A DNA stretch of 64,000 nucleotides from Salinarimonas ramus (GCF_014645695.1 NZ_BMMF01000015.1:1-64000), one strand, 5' to 3'. Shown: positions 29,943-39,313, counted from the first letter of the stretch. The notes: a model not told the origin generated them from the letters alone. A program made the numbers and translations.

Positions 29943-31352
29943 GTGAGACAGGACCAGACCCGCGCCCATCCCTGGATGCCGAACTCGGTTCCCGCGGCCA
30001 AGGACGCGATGCTCGCGGCGATCGGCGCCAATTCCATCGAGCAGCTCTTCGCGCAGATTCCGGAGGACCACCGCTTCCGCGGCACCTTCGACCTGCCGCC
30101 GGCGCTGCCCTCCGAGGTCGAGCTGAAGAAGCATCTCCTGAAGACGCTCGGCAAGAACAGGAGCTGCGAGGAGAACCTGAGCTTCCTGGGTGCCGGCATC
30201 TACCAGCACCACGTCCCGGCCATCGTCGACGAGGTCGCCGGGCGCAGCGAGTTCCTCACCTCCGTGTGGGGCACGCCGATGTCCGACCACGGCCGCAACC
30301 AGGCCTGGTTCGAGTTCTGCTCGCAGCTCGGCGAGCTCGTCGGCATGGAATTCGTGGGCCTGCCCGTCTATTCCTGGGGCTGCGCCGCCGGCAACGCCGC
30401 GCGCATGGCCGCGCGCATCACCGGGCGCCGCAGGCTCCTCGTCCCCGCCTCGATGGATCCCGAGCGCCTCGCCGTCGTGCGGCAATATTGCGAGCCGGTC
30501 CAGATGGCGAGCCACATCGCCGTGGAGACGGTCGCCTTCGACCCGAGGACCGGGCTCCTCGACCTCGACGACCTCGCGGCGAAGCTCGCGGACGACGTGG
30601 CCGGCGTCTATTTCGAGACGCCGGGCTTCCTCGGCACGATCGAGAGCCGGGGCGCCGAGATCGCGGCGGCGGCGAAGAGGCACGGCGCCGTCACCATCGT
30701 CGGCGTCGACCCGATCTCGCTCGGCATCCTCGCCCCGCCCTCCGATTACGGCGCGGACATCGTGGTGGGCACGATCCAGACGCTGGGCGCCCACATGAAT
30801 TGCGGCGGGGGTGCGGGCGGCTTCATCGCCTCGCGCGACGAGGAGGCCTACGCCCGCGAATACCCGACGCTCAACGTCTCGATCACCGGCACGTCGGTGC
30901 CCGGCGAGGTCGGCTTCGGCCTGTGCCTCGCGCATCAATCGTCCTACGGCATGCGCGAGGAGGGCAAGGACTGGACGGGCAATTCCGTCTACCTCACCGC
31001 CATCGCGAGCGCCGTCTACATGTCGCTCATGGGCCCGGAGGGCTTCCGCGAGATCGGCGAATTGATCATCCAGCGCGCGCACTACGCGGCGAAGCGCGTG
31101 GCCGAGGTGCCGGGCGTCGAGGTCGTCTTTTCGAACGGCTTCTTCAAGGAATTCGTCGTGCGCTTCGACGGCACGGGCAAGAGCGTCGCGCAGGTGAACG
31201 AGGCCCTCATGGCGAAGGGCATCTTCGGCGGCAAGGACATCTCCGCCGACTTCCCCGCGCTCGGCCAGGCCGCGCTCTACTGCATCACCGAGATCCACGG
31301 ACAGGCCGAGATCGACCGGCTTGTCGACGCCCTGAAGGAGGCTGTGCGATGA
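29943..31352 (+). CDS. gcvPA: Glycine decarboxylase P-protein-like, subunit 1 (GcvPA family)
   Basis: A 469-residue PLP-fold protein of the two-subunit type of glycine cleavage P-protein. 'SFLGAGIYQHHVPAIVDEV' and 'SVWGTPMSDHGRNQAW' align with the N-terminal half of GcvP. In the two-subunit enzyme this chain lacks the PLP lysine and pairs with subunit 2, encoded next with a 4-bp overlap. The GTG start has a strong AAGGAGGAG site. No gcvH (lipoyl carrier) or gcvT is nearby, and the surroundings are catabolic and transport genes, so a specialised role with another amino acid is possible. The symbol gives family, not proven activity. Confidence 0.85.
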   Translation: MRQDQTRAHPWMPNSVPAAKDAMLAAIGANSIEQLFAQIPEDHRFRGTFDLPPALPSEVELKKHLLKTLGKNRSCEENLSFLGAGIYQHHVPAIVDEVAGRSEFLTSVWGTPMSDHGRNQAWFEFCSQLGELVGMEFVGLPVYSWGCAAGNAARMAARITGRRRLLVPASMDPERLAVVRQYCEPVQMASHIAVETVAFDPRTGLLDLDDLAAKLADDVAGVYFETPGFLGTIESRGAEIAAAAKRHGAVTIVGVDPISLGILAPPSDYGADIVVGTIQTLGAHMNCGGGAGGFIASRDEEAYAREYPTLNVSITGTSVPGEVGFGLCLAHQSSYGMREEGKDWTGNSVYLTAIASAVYMSLMGPEGFREIGELIIQRAHYAAKRVAEVPGVEVVFSNGFFKEFVVRFDGTGKSVAQVNEALMAKGIFGGKDISADFPALGQAALYCITEIHGQAEIDRLVDALKEAVR

Positions 31353-32917
31353 GCACCCCCCGCGAGGTCACCCAAGCTCGCTGGAACGAGCCCGTCGTCA
31401 TGGAGATGGGCGTTCCCGGCCGCCGCGGCGCGGTCTTCCCCGCCGCCGAGGCGGAGGTCGCGGCCGCCGTCGGCGAGGCGTCTTCGCTCGTGCCGGCCGC
31501 CATGCGCCGGCGGGCGAAGCCGGCGCTCCCCGAGATGAGCGAGCCGGACGTGCTGCGCCATTACCTGCATCTCTCGCAGGAGGTGCTGGGCATGATGAAC
31601 ATCAGCCTCTTCGGCACCTGCACGATGAAGTACAATTCCCGCCTCTCCGAGCAGATCTCGCTCCGGCCCCAGATGGCGGACATGCATCCCTACCAGGACC
31701 CGCGCACGCTCCAGGGCATCCTCGAGATCGTGCACGAGTTCGACCTGATCCTGCGCCAGCTCTCCGGCATGGACCAGTTCGTCTTCCAGGCCGCGGGCGG
31801 TGCGCACGCGGCCTACACGCAGACCGCCGTGACGCGCGGCTATTTCGCTGCCAAGGGCGAGCTCGAGCAGCGCAACCAGATCATCACCACGATCCAGGCG
31901 CATCCCTGCAACCCGGCGACCGCCGCGACCTCCGGGTTCGAGGTGATCACGCTGATGCTAGAGGAGAACGGCTACCCGTCGATCGAGGCGCTGAAGGCCG
32001 CGCTGTCGAACCGCACGGCGGCGCTCATGCTCAACAACCCCGACGACATGGGCATCTACAATCCGCAGATAAAGGAATGGGTGCGCCTCGCCAAGGAGGC
32101 CGGCGCGCTCGCCTTCTACGACCACGCCAACTTCAACGGCGTGATGTCGAAGATCCGCGCCCGCGATCTCGGCTTCGACGCCTGCATGTTCATGCTGCAC
32201 AAGACCTTCGGCGGACCGAAAGGCGGCGGCGGGCCGGCGACGGGGGCATACGGCTGCTCGGCGGAGCTCGCGCCCTTCCTGCCCAAGCCCGTCGTCGTCA
32301 AGGACGAGGCGAGCGGCCTCTACGACCTCGACTACGACCGCGAGATGAGCGTCGGCAAGGTGCGCGAGTTCTTCGGCAACCTGCACATCGTCATGCGCGC
32401 CTATGCCTGGGCCCGCGCCATGGGGGCGGAGGGCATCGCGGAGGCCTCCGACATCTCGGTTCTCGCCAACAACTACATGGAGAAGCGGCTTCTCGCCGTC
32501 GACGGCGTGACCAAGTCCCACCCGCATCTCGACGAGTATCGCCTCGAGATGACGCGCTACTCGCTCGAGAAGCTCAAGGAGGAGACCGGCATCGGCGTCG
32601 CCGAGCTCTCCGCGCGCATGGTGGATTTCGGCGTCGACGCGCCCTGGCTCGCCCACGAGCCCTGGCTCGTCCCCGAGCCCTTCACGCCGGAAGCCGGCGA
32701 GATGTGGTCGAAGGAGGACATCGACACCTGGTGCGACGTGATCGCCCAGATCGCCAAGGAGGCGCGGGAGAACACCGATCACGTCAAGGCGGCGCCGCAC
32801 AACGCGGCGATCCACGCCATCGACGGCTCCGCCCTCGACGACCCGGCGCGCTGGGCGACGACCTGGCGGGCCTACCTCAAGAAGCACGGCGCGCAGGCCC
32901 GCCGGGCCGCCGGCTGA
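31349..32917 (+). CDS. gcvPB: Glycine decarboxylase P-protein-like, subunit 2 (GcvPB family)
   Basis: A 522-residue PLP enzyme chain. The cofactor lysine is Lys285 in 'FMLHKTFGGPKGGGGPATG'. Canonical GcvPB reads 'HLNLHKTF..PHGGGGPG', so the residue after the proline is Lys instead of His and the flanking sequence differs. 'GTCTMKYNSRLSEQ' and 'MHPYQDPRTLQGIL' are conserved family blocks. It overlaps gcvPA by 4 bp and probably forms a heterodimer with it. Given the altered active-site loop and the absence of H and T proteins nearby, it may decarboxylate or otherwise act on a glycine-like amino acid rather than serve the normal cleavage cycle. Confidence 0.85.
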   Translation: MSTPREVTQARWNEPVVMEMGVPGRRGAVFPAAEAEVAAAVGEASSLVPAAMRRRAKPALPEMSEPDVLRHYLHLSQEVLGMMNISLFGTCTMKYNSRLSEQISLRPQMADMHPYQDPRTLQGILEIVHEFDLILRQLSGMDQFVFQAAGGAHAAYTQTAVTRGYFAAKGELEQRNQIITTIQAHPCNPATAATSGFEVITLMLEENGYPSIEALKAALSNRTAALMLNNPDDMGIYNPQIKEWVRLAKEAGALAFYDHANFNGVMSKIRARDLGFDACMFMLHKTFGGPKGGGGPATGAYGCSAELAPFLPKPVVVKDEASGLYDLDYDREMSVGKVREFFGNLHIVMRAYAWARAMGAEGIAEASDISVLANNYMEKRLLAVDGVTKSHPHLDEYRLEMTRYSLEKLKEETGIGVAELSARMVDFGVDAPWLAHEPWLVPEPFTPEAGEMWSKEDIDTWCDVIAQIAKEARENTDHVKAAPHNAAIHAIDGSALDDPARWATTWRAYLKKHGAQARRAAG

Positions 32918-32956
32918 GCCGCGCGCGAGGCCGACCACACGAGAGCGGGACCGCCC

Positions 32957-33580
32957 ATGACCTTCACCATCCACGGCATCGCACGCACCCGCACGTCCCG
33001 CGTCCTGTGGATGGCGCAGGAGCTGGGCGTTCCCTACACCCACGTGAAGACCGCGCCGGGCGAGGGGGGCACGCGCTCCCCCGCCTTCCGGGCGCTGAGC
33101 CCGATGGGGCGCGTGCCCGTCCTGGAGATGGACGGGCTCGTGCTCTCCGAATCGCTCGCCATCAACCTCCACCTCGCCAAGGCGTTCGAGACGCCGCTCG
33201 GCCCGCGGACGAAGGAGGAGGACGGGCTGATGACGATGTGGACGCTCTTCGCGGCCACCGAGCTCGAGCCCAACGCCCACGAGGTCCTGGTCCACACCCT
33301 CAACCGTCCCGAGGCGGAGCGCGATCCGGCGGCGCGGGACGCCGCCCTCGCGGCGCTCGCGCGCCCGCTCGCCGCGCTCGAGACGGCGCTCGTCGCAGGC
33401 GGCGGGCATCTCGTGGGCGGGCGGTTCACGGTGGCGGACCTGAACGTCGCCTCGATCCTGTTCTATCTGCGTGCGGCGCCGGGCGCGCTCGCCGCGACGC
33501 CCGCCGTCGCGGCACTGTGGGACGAAGCGCAGGCGCGGCCCGCCTATGCGGCCATGATGCGCCTGCGCGAGGAAGGCTGA
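32957..33580 (+). CDS. Glutathione S-transferase family protein
   Basis: A 207-residue cytosolic GST. The thioredoxin-fold N-terminus has 'TRTSRVLWMAQELGVPYTHV' and the cis-proline loop 'MGRVPVLEMDGLVLSESLAI' that binds glutathione; the C-terminal helical domain has 'FTVADLNVASIL'. It sits between gcvPB and a deacetylase-fold gene, with whose start its stop overlaps by one base. In catabolic operons such GSTs act as isomerases, dehalogenases or detoxifying enzymes; which applies here is unclear. Confidence 0.85.
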   Translation: MTFTIHGIARTRTSRVLWMAQELGVPYTHVKTAPGEGGTRSPAFRALSPMGRVPVLEMDGLVLSESLAINLHLAKAFETPLGPRTKEEDGLMTMWTLFAATELEPNAHEVLVHTLNRPEAERDPAARDAALAALARPLAALETALVAGGGHLVGGRFTVADLNVASILFYLRAAPGALAATPAVAALWDEAQARPAYAAMMRLREEG

Positions 33581-34506
33581 TGGGCGAGCCCACGCCTGCC
33601 TCGCCGCTGCCCTCCTGGCGCTGGCCGGAGGCGGATTGGCGTGCCCTCGTCGGGCGCGTGCGCGCCGGGCGACGCCTGCGGCCGCCCTCCTGGAACGGCA
33701 AGCGCTGCGCCGTCGCGCTCTCCTTCGATTGCGACCACGAGACCTTCGAGATGGGTGCCGGCGGGCGCGCCATGGGGCGGATCGCCTGGGGCGAGTTCGG
33801 GCGACGCGTCGGCGTGCCGCGCATCCTCGATCTGCTGAGCCGCCACGACGTGCCCGCCACCTTCTTCGTGCCGGCGGTGTGCGCGCTCATCGATCCCGAC
33901 GAGCCCCGCCGCATCGCGGCGCAGGGCCACGAGATCGGCATCCACGGCTGGATCCACGAGAACAACTCGCTCCTCGCCTACGAGGACGAGCGCGCCCTGA
34001 TGGAACGCGCCCGCGACGTCCTGCGCGAGGCGAGCGGCACGGAGCCCCTCGGCCTGCGCTCCGCCAACTGGGACCTCAGCCCCAACACGATCCGCATCGT
34101 GCGCGAGATGGGCCTCCTCTACGATTCCTCCATGATGGCCGACGAGGAGCCCTACGAGCTCCTGCTCGACGGCGCGGCGACGGGGCTCGTGGAGATCCCC
34201 GTCGAATGGCTGCGGGACGACGCGGTCTATCTCCTCTTCAACCGCAACCCGCCGACGCGCCCCTACACGCCGCCCGCCGACGTGCTCGACATCTTTCGCC
34301 GCGAGCTCGACGCCGCCTGGGAGGAAGGCGGCGTCTTCCAGCTCGTGATGCACCCCTTCGTCATCGGCTATCGCTCGCGGATCTTCATCCTCGAGGAGCT
34401 GATCCGCCACGCCAAGGAGAAGGGCGACGTGTGGTTCTGCACGCATGCCGAGCTCGCCCGCCACGCCCGCGACCACGCGCTCGATCCCGCTCGGGACATC
34501 CGATGA
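33580..34506 (+). CDS. Polysaccharide-deacetylase-fold (NodB-type) protein
   Basis: A 308-residue cytosolic protein of carbohydrate esterase family 4 fold. The catalytic motif is 'LSFDCDHETFEMG' rather than TFDDG, and the metal motif 'EIGIHGWIHENN' supplies the two histidines. This FDxDxE variant is shared with PuuE-like allantoinases and other amidases of small nitrogen compounds rather than with true chitin or peptidoglycan deacetylases. There is no signal peptide, consistent with an intracellular small-molecule amidase. Its stop overlaps the next gene's start by 4 bp. Confidence 0.82.
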   Translation: MGEPTPASPLPSWRWPEADWRALVGRVRAGRRLRPPSWNGKRCAVALSFDCDHETFEMGAGGRAMGRIAWGEFGRRVGVPRILDLLSRHDVPATFFVPAVCALIDPDEPRRIAAQGHEIGIHGWIHENNSLLAYEDERALMERARDVLREASGTEPLGLRSANWDLSPNTIRIVREMGLLYDSSMMADEEPYELLLDGAATGLVEIPVEWLRDDAVYLLFNRNPPTRPYTPPADVLDIFRRELDAAWEEGGVFQLVMHPFVIGYRSRIFILEELIRHAKEKGDVWFCTHAELARHARDHALDPARDIR

Positions 34507-35465
34507 CCACACGCAGCTTCGCCGTGATCGGCGCCGGCTCCATCGGCGTCGCCTTCGCCCTCGTCTTCGCGCGCGCCGGGCATGAAGTGCGCGTGGTCGA
34601 TCCCGATCCCGCGCGCCGCGCCGCGATCGACGGCGAGATCGTTCTGCGCCTCGACGACCTTTCCGCCCACGGGCTGTTCGACGGCGACGCGGCCGCCGTC
34701 CGCGCGCGCATCGCGGCGACGGCCGACCTCGCCGCAGGCGTCGCGGACGCCGCCCTCGTCATGGAATGCGCGCCCGAGGACGAGGGCGTGAAGCGCGCGC
34801 TCTTCGCCGAGATCGCCGCCGCCGCGCCCGCCGACGCGATCCTGGCGAGCGCATCCTCCGCCATCGGCGCCTCGCGCTTCGCCGCCGACCTGCCGGAGGC
34901 GGCGCGCGCGCGCTGCCTCGTCGCCCATCCCGGCAATCCGCCGACGCTCATCCCCGTCATCGAGCTCGTGCCGGCACCCTTCACGGCGCCCGAGACGATG
35001 GACGACGCCGAGCGGCTCCTCGAAGGCTGCGGCATGCGCCCGGTGCGGCTCGGCCGCGAGGTCGAGGGCTTCGTCTACAACCGGCTCCAGGGCGCCATGC
35101 TGCGCGAGGCCTATTGCCTCGTTCGCGACGGGATCATTTCCGCGAACGACCTCGACACGCTGGTGCGCGACGGGCTCGGCCTGCGCTGGTCCGTCGTCGG
35201 CCCCTTCGCCACCGCCGACCTCAACGTCCGCGGCGGCATCTCGGCGCACGCGAAACGCATGGGCGCCGCCTATGCGCGGATGGGCGCCGAGCGCGGGCAG
35301 GACGACCCGTGGACGGACGATCTCGTCGCGCGCGTCGACGCCGAGCGCCGCGCGCTCCTGCCGCTCGAGCGCTGGGAGGAGGGCGTGCGCGCCCGCGACG
35401 TGGGACTCATGCGTGCGCTCGCCGCGCGCCGCGGCGCGCCGGGCACGGGCGAGGAGCCGCAATGA
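34503..35465 (+). CDS. 3-hydroxyacyl-CoA dehydrogenase family oxidoreductase
   Basis: A 320-residue NAD-dependent dehydrogenase. The N-terminal Rossmann fold has 'VIGAGSIGVAFALVFARAGHEVRVVD'. The catalytic histidine is in 'VAHPGNPPTLIPVIELVP', equivalent to the HPFNPP motif of the family, and the C-terminal helical domain follows. The length and lack of a CoA-specific C-terminus resemble lambda-crystallin, L-gulonate 3-dehydrogenase and carnitine dehydrogenase rather than beta-oxidation enzymes. Coupled by 4-bp overlaps to both neighbours. Confidence 0.85.
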   Translation: MTTRSFAVIGAGSIGVAFALVFARAGHEVRVVDPDPARRAAIDGEIVLRLDDLSAHGLFDGDAAAVRARIAATADLAAGVADAALVMECAPEDEGVKRALFAEIAAAAPADAILASASSAIGASRFAADLPEAARARCLVAHPGNPPTLIPVIELVPAPFTAPETMDDAERLLEGCGMRPVRLGREVEGFVYNRLQGAMLREAYCLVRDGIISANDLDTLVRDGLGLRWSVVGPFATADLNVRGGISAHAKRMGAAYARMGAERGQDDPWTDDLVARVDAERRALLPLERWEEGVRARDVGLMRALAARRGAPGTGEEPQ

Positions 35466-36625
35466 CGAGCCTCCCGGCACGGATCGACATCGCCATCATC
35501 GGCGGCGGCGTCGTCGGGCTCTCACTGGCGCGCATCCTGGCACGAGCCGGCGAGGACGTCCTTCTCCTCGACGAGGGGCGCCACGCCGGCACCACCGCCA
35601 ATGCGGGAAGCCTCCACGTCCAGATGCAGAGCCGCTTCATCCGGCTCTATCCCGAGCAGGTCCCGGCGCTGGAGCGCGCCCTGCCGCTCTACGTCGCCGC
35701 AGCCCGCCTCTGGGCGGAGCTGGAAGCGGAGCTCGGCGCCGATTTCGAGCTGAAGCGCTCCGGCGGCCTGATGATCGCGGAAAACCGCGCGCAATACGAC
35801 TTCCTCGCCCGCAAGTGCGACCGCGAGCGCGCGCTGGGCCTCGACGTCGAGATGGTGGGCCGCGCCGATCTCCTGCGGCTCGCGCCCTATCTCGACCCGG
35901 ACGCCGTCTACGGCGCGGAATTGTGCGCCGACGAGGGCAAGCTGAACCCGCTCCTCGCCAACGCGGCGCTGACCCGCGCGGCACGCGACGCCGGCGCCAG
36001 GATCGTGGGCGAGACGCGCGTCGAGCACCTCGCGCAGGACGGGCGCGGCTTTCGCGTCGAAACCTCCCGCGGGCCGGTGCGCGCCGCGCGCGTCGTCCTC
36101 GCCGCCGGGGCGGGGACAGGAGCGCTGGCGGCGCAGCTCGGCGTGCCGATCCCCACCGCGGCCGAGCCGCTGCACATGAACGTCACGGAGCCGATCGCCC
36201 CCGTCGTGCGCCATCTCGTGCAGCATGCCGAGCGGATGATCACGTTGAAGCAGCTCGCGAGCGGGCACGTCGTCGTGGGCGGCGGCTGGCCGGCGCGGCT
36301 CGCGGGCGAGGGCACGCCCCTCGTCGAGCGGGCGAGCATCCTCGGCAATCTCGCGCTCGCCGCACGCCTCGCCCCGGGCATCGCGCAGGCGCGGGTGATC
36401 CGCACCTGGGCCGGCGTGAACACGACCTGCGACGGCGCCTCGATCATCGGTGCGGCGGGCCCGAGCGGCCTCTTCGTCGCCGTGCCGGGGGATGCCGGCT
36501 ACACGCTCGGCCCCCTGGTGGCGCGCCTCGCGGCGCAGGCGATCCGCGGCGAGCGCCCCGATTTCGACCTCGCGCCCTACGATCCCGGTCGCTTCGCCCG
36601 CCGCGAGGTGGCGATCCCCGCTTGA
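35462..36625 (+). CDS. FAD-dependent oxidoreductase, DAO family (HcnC/DadA-like)
   Basis: A 387-residue flavoenzyme of the D-amino-acid/glycine oxidase fold. The dinucleotide motif 'IIGGGVVGLSLARILARAGEDVLLLDE' is at the N-terminus; 'GSLHVQMQSRF' and 'VVGGGWPARL' are conserved with the paralogue at 48903-50039. Such chains are the catalytic FAD subunit of HcnABC-type dehydrogenases of D-amino acids, hydroxyproline or opines. An HcnA-HcnB fusion that could be the partner is encoded at 54007-55755. Last gene of the operon starting at 28754; 283 bp of intergenic DNA with a putative operator follows. Confidence 0.85.
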   Translation: MTSLPARIDIAIIGGGVVGLSLARILARAGEDVLLLDEGRHAGTTANAGSLHVQMQSRFIRLYPEQVPALERALPLYVAAARLWAELEAELGADFELKRSGGLMIAENRAQYDFLARKCDRERALGLDVEMVGRADLLRLAPYLDPDAVYGAELCADEGKLNPLLANAALTRAARDAGARIVGETRVEHLAQDGRGFRVETSRGPVRAARVVLAAGAGTGALAAQLGVPIPTAAEPLHMNVTEPIAPVVRHLVQHAERMITLKQLASGHVVVGGGWPARLAGEGTPLVERASILGNLALAARLAPGIAQARVIRTWAGVNTTCDGASIIGAAGPSGLFVAVPGDAGYTLGPLVARLAAQAIRGERPDFDLAPYDPGRFARREVAIPA

Positions 36626-36829
36626 AGTCATGCGAACGCGATCGACCGCGCTTTCGCGCACAACCGATCGCCGGAACGACAGCGGGCGGGCGTTGCAATC
36701 GGCGAACGCTGCCCGTCAAGAACCTCCATTTACCGGCGTGCCGCGGCGGAAATCGACCCGCATCGGAACCCTTCTTGGCGATTTCGCTCGGTTCGGCCCA
36801 ACTTCGCCCTTGCGCAGTTCCCGGACTTT

Positions 36830-36846
36830 TGTTCACTATGCGCACG
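36830..36846. promoter_or_regulatory. Putative IclR-type operator upstream of the sugar-type ABC operon
   Basis: TGTTCA-CTATG-CGCACG, a copy of the shared palindrome with one mismatch in each half. It lies 62 bp before the binding-protein start codon in a 283-bp gene-free gap (36626-36908) where I see nothing else. It shares a 14-base identical stretch with the site at 21303-21319. Confidence 0.6.
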
Positions 36847-36908
36847 AATGTACGAGAAACGGGAGCGACCGTCGTCGCAACCCGTCGCCCTCTGGATCGG
36901 AGCGCACC

Positions 36909-38264
36909 ATGACGAACAAGATCTCGAACACCCTCTCGTCCGGCCTCGGCGGCGTCTCCCGGCGCACGGTGCTGACGGGTATCGGCGCCGCCGGCTTCGC
37001 CGCCGCCATGCCCGGCATCCGCCGGGCGCACGCCCAGGAGACGACGCTGCGCTGGTGGTCGCCGCAGACCGCGCCGGCCCAGCGCGAGGCCTACGACTAC
37101 CAGATCCGGACCTTCGAGGAGGCGAACCCGGGCGTGAAGGTGCTGTTCGAGAGCACGTCCGACGAGGGCTATCCCGCGCAGATGGCGGCCGCCTTCGCCT
37201 CGGGCCAGGCGCCCAACGTCGTCACGCACCTGCCCTCCTTCGCCGTGTCGAACTATTGGCAGAACGGCCTGCTCGAGCCCTTCGACGACGTCATCGCCAT
37301 GATCGGCCCGGAGAAGTATTACGAGGGCGCGAACAAGATCTACGAGATCACCCCCGGCCAGCACGCCGGCACCGGCATCGGCAACTCGGCCGCCAACATG
37401 CTGTGGGTGCGCACCGACCTGATGGAGAAGGCCGGCATCGACGCCGTGCCGCGCACCTGGGACCAGCTGCGCGACGCCGCCTCGAAGATGCAGGGCGGCG
37501 GCATCTACGGCGCGCCGCTCCCCTACGCCCGCAACTCGATGACGAGCCTCGTCTTCGTCTGCTTCGTCCACGGCGCGGGCGGGATGATCTTCTCCCCCGA
37601 CCTCGAGGTCGCGGTCGATTCCGCCGAGTTCCGCAACGCGCTCGAGTTCTACAAGTCGATGCGCGAATTCTGCCCGCCGGGCGCCACCGCCTATTCCTGG
37701 GGCGAGAGCCTCACGGCCTTCGTCTCCGGCGCCACCGCGACGGGCCTCTATACCGGCCGCGTGCTCGCCAACGTCAACGCCCAGAACCCCGGGATCGCGG
37801 AGTTCGTCTCGGCGCACGAATATCCGACCGTGTCGGAGGACGTGCCGCACTGGACCTTCAACGACTTCCCCTCGGTGATGATCCCCAAGGACGCACCGAA
37901 CATGGAGCTGACGAAGAAGCTCGCCGCGCACCTCTTCGAGCCGGACGGCTACATCCGCCAGCTCCACGCCGCGCCGGGCCACGTCCTGCCGGTTCTGAAG
38001 ACGATCTCGTCCATGGAGGCCTACCAGGACAACGAGATCATCCGGAAATATTCCGACGACGTCGACCGCATGGCCGCGGCCGCGGCGGCGGGCCACAATC
38101 TCGGCTGGGAATCGACCGCCCACCAGCCCAACACCAAGGCCGGGCAGATCATCGCCTCCCACGTCCTCGCCGAGGCGGTGCAGCGCTACGTCATGAACGG
38201 GGACGCGATGGACGCCGTCGTCTCCGACACGGCCATGCGCCTCGAGGAACTGATGAAGGGCTGA
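36909..38264 (+). CDS. ABC transporter substrate-binding protein, family 1 (sugar type)
   Basis: A 451-residue periplasmic binding protein with a twin-arginine-like signal ('SRRTVLTGIGAAGFAAAMPG', cleavage after AHA about residue 42). The mature part, 'TTLRWWSPQTAPAQREAYDYQ' with 'FEEANPGVKVLFES', is typical of family 1 binding proteins for sugars, polyols and glycerol phosphate. GGAG precedes ATG 36909. It starts an apparent twelve-gene run to 48895. The ligand is unknown, and amino or uronic sugars are as likely as neutral ones. Confidence 0.9.
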   Translation: MTNKISNTLSSGLGGVSRRTVLTGIGAAGFAAAMPGIRRAHAQETTLRWWSPQTAPAQREAYDYQIRTFEEANPGVKVLFESTSDEGYPAQMAAAFASGQAPNVVTHLPSFAVSNYWQNGLLEPFDDVIAMIGPEKYYEGANKIYEITPGQHAGTGIGNSAANMLWVRTDLMEKAGIDAVPRTWDQLRDAASKMQGGGIYGAPLPYARNSMTSLVFVCFVHGAGGMIFSPDLEVAVDSAEFRNALEFYKSMREFCPPGATAYSWGESLTAFVSGATATGLYTGRVLANVNAQNPGIAEFVSAHEYPTVSEDVPHWTFNDFPSVMIPKDAPNMELTKKLAAHLFEPDGYIRQLHAAPGHVLPVLKTISSMEAYQDNEIIRKYSDDVDRMAAAAAAGHNLGWESTAHQPNTKAGQIIASHVLAEAVQRYVMNGDAMDAVVSDTAMRLEELMKG

Positions 38265-38371
38265 CCGGGGGCTCCTCTCCCTCTCCCGTTCGAACCCTTC
38301 GTCACGCGCGACGCCGGGCCGGCCGCACCCTCCCCGTGCCCGGCGTCGCCGCTCCTTTTCGCGGACGCCTC

Positions 38372-39313
38372 ATGACCGCCACGACCATCACCGGATCGGC
38401 CGCCGCCGGCGCGCCCCGCGGCTCGGCCCTCGACCGCCGCTACGCGATGCTGGGCCTCGTCCTCATCGCGCCGTCGGTCATGATCTTCTGCATGGTGATC
38501 GTCTATCCGCTGGTCTCGGCGATCTACCTGAGCCTGTTCTCGATCTACACGCCGACGCTGCAGGGCGACTTCGTCGGGCTCGACAATTACGCGACCCTGA
38601 TGGCGTCGGGCGAGTTCTGGCGCTCCCTCCTCAACACGGTGATCTGGACCGTGTGCACGCTCACGCTCCAGATCGTCTTCGGCATCGCGGTGGCGCTCGT
38701 GCTGCACCAGAACATGGCCTTCCGGGCGCTGGCGCGCAGCCTGATCCTGTTTCCCTACTTCGTCTCCACCGTGGTCGCGGTGCTGGTCTGGCGGTGGCTG
38801 TTCAACGACCTCTACGGCATCCTCAACCACATGATGATGTGGGCCGGTCTCGTCGACATGCCGCTCGACTATCTCGGCTCGATGCCCAACGCGATGATCA
38901 GCGTCGTTATCGTCGGTGCGTGGAAATACTTCCCCTTCGTCGTCATCGCGGTGCTGGCGCGCCTGCAGACGATCCCCGAACCCCTCTACGAGGCCGCCAA
39001 GATCGACGGCGCCGGCCCGATCGCGCGGTTCTTCGACGTGACGCTGCCGCAGCTGCGCGACGTGCTCGTCGTGATCATCCTGCTGCGCGCGATCTGGGAC
39101 TTCAAGGAATTCGACCTGATCTTCCTGCTCACCGGCGGCGGGCCGCTGATCTCGACGCAGACGCTGCCGCTCATGGTCTACAAGGACGCGTTCGGGCTCA
39201 ACGACATGGGCCGCGCCTCCGCGGTCGCGGTGACGATGATGCTCGTCATGCTCGTCTTCATGATCGCCTACCTGCGCCTGACCGGGCGCGAGGAGAAGGA
39301 GGCCGCGCAATGA
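38372..39313 (+). CDS. Sugar ABC transporter permease, MalF/UgpA type
   Basis: A 313-residue inner-membrane protein with six predicted helices. The coupling motif 'EPLYEAAKIDGAGPIARFFDVTLPQL' is the conserved EAA loop. It follows the binding-protein gene by 107 bp, in which I see no other gene, and overlaps the next permease by 4 bp. No good ribosome site precedes ATG 38372, but earlier in-frame codons give unrelated sequence. Confidence 0.92.
   Translation: MTATTITGSAAAGAPRGSALDRRYAMLGLVLIAPSVMIFCMVIVYPLVSAIYLSLFSIYTPTLQGDFVGLDNYATLMASGEFWRSLLNTVIWTVCTLTLQIVFGIAVALVLHQNMAFRALARSLILFPYFVSTVVAVLVWRWLFNDLYGILNHMMMWAGLVDMPLDYLGSMPNAMISVVIVGAWKYFPFVVIAVLARLQTIPEPLYEAAKIDGAGPIARFFDVTLPQLRDVLVVIILLRAIWDFKEFDLIFLLTGGGPLISTQTLPLMVYKDAFGLNDMGRASAVAVTMMLVMLVFMIAYLRLTGREEKEAAQ

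Noticed and set aside
29943-32917. Treating the gcvPA/gcvPB pair as the housekeeping glycine cleavage system
   Set aside because: No gcvH or gcvT is adjacent, the active-site loop is altered, and the operon is accessory in character. The family name was kept without claiming the pathway.
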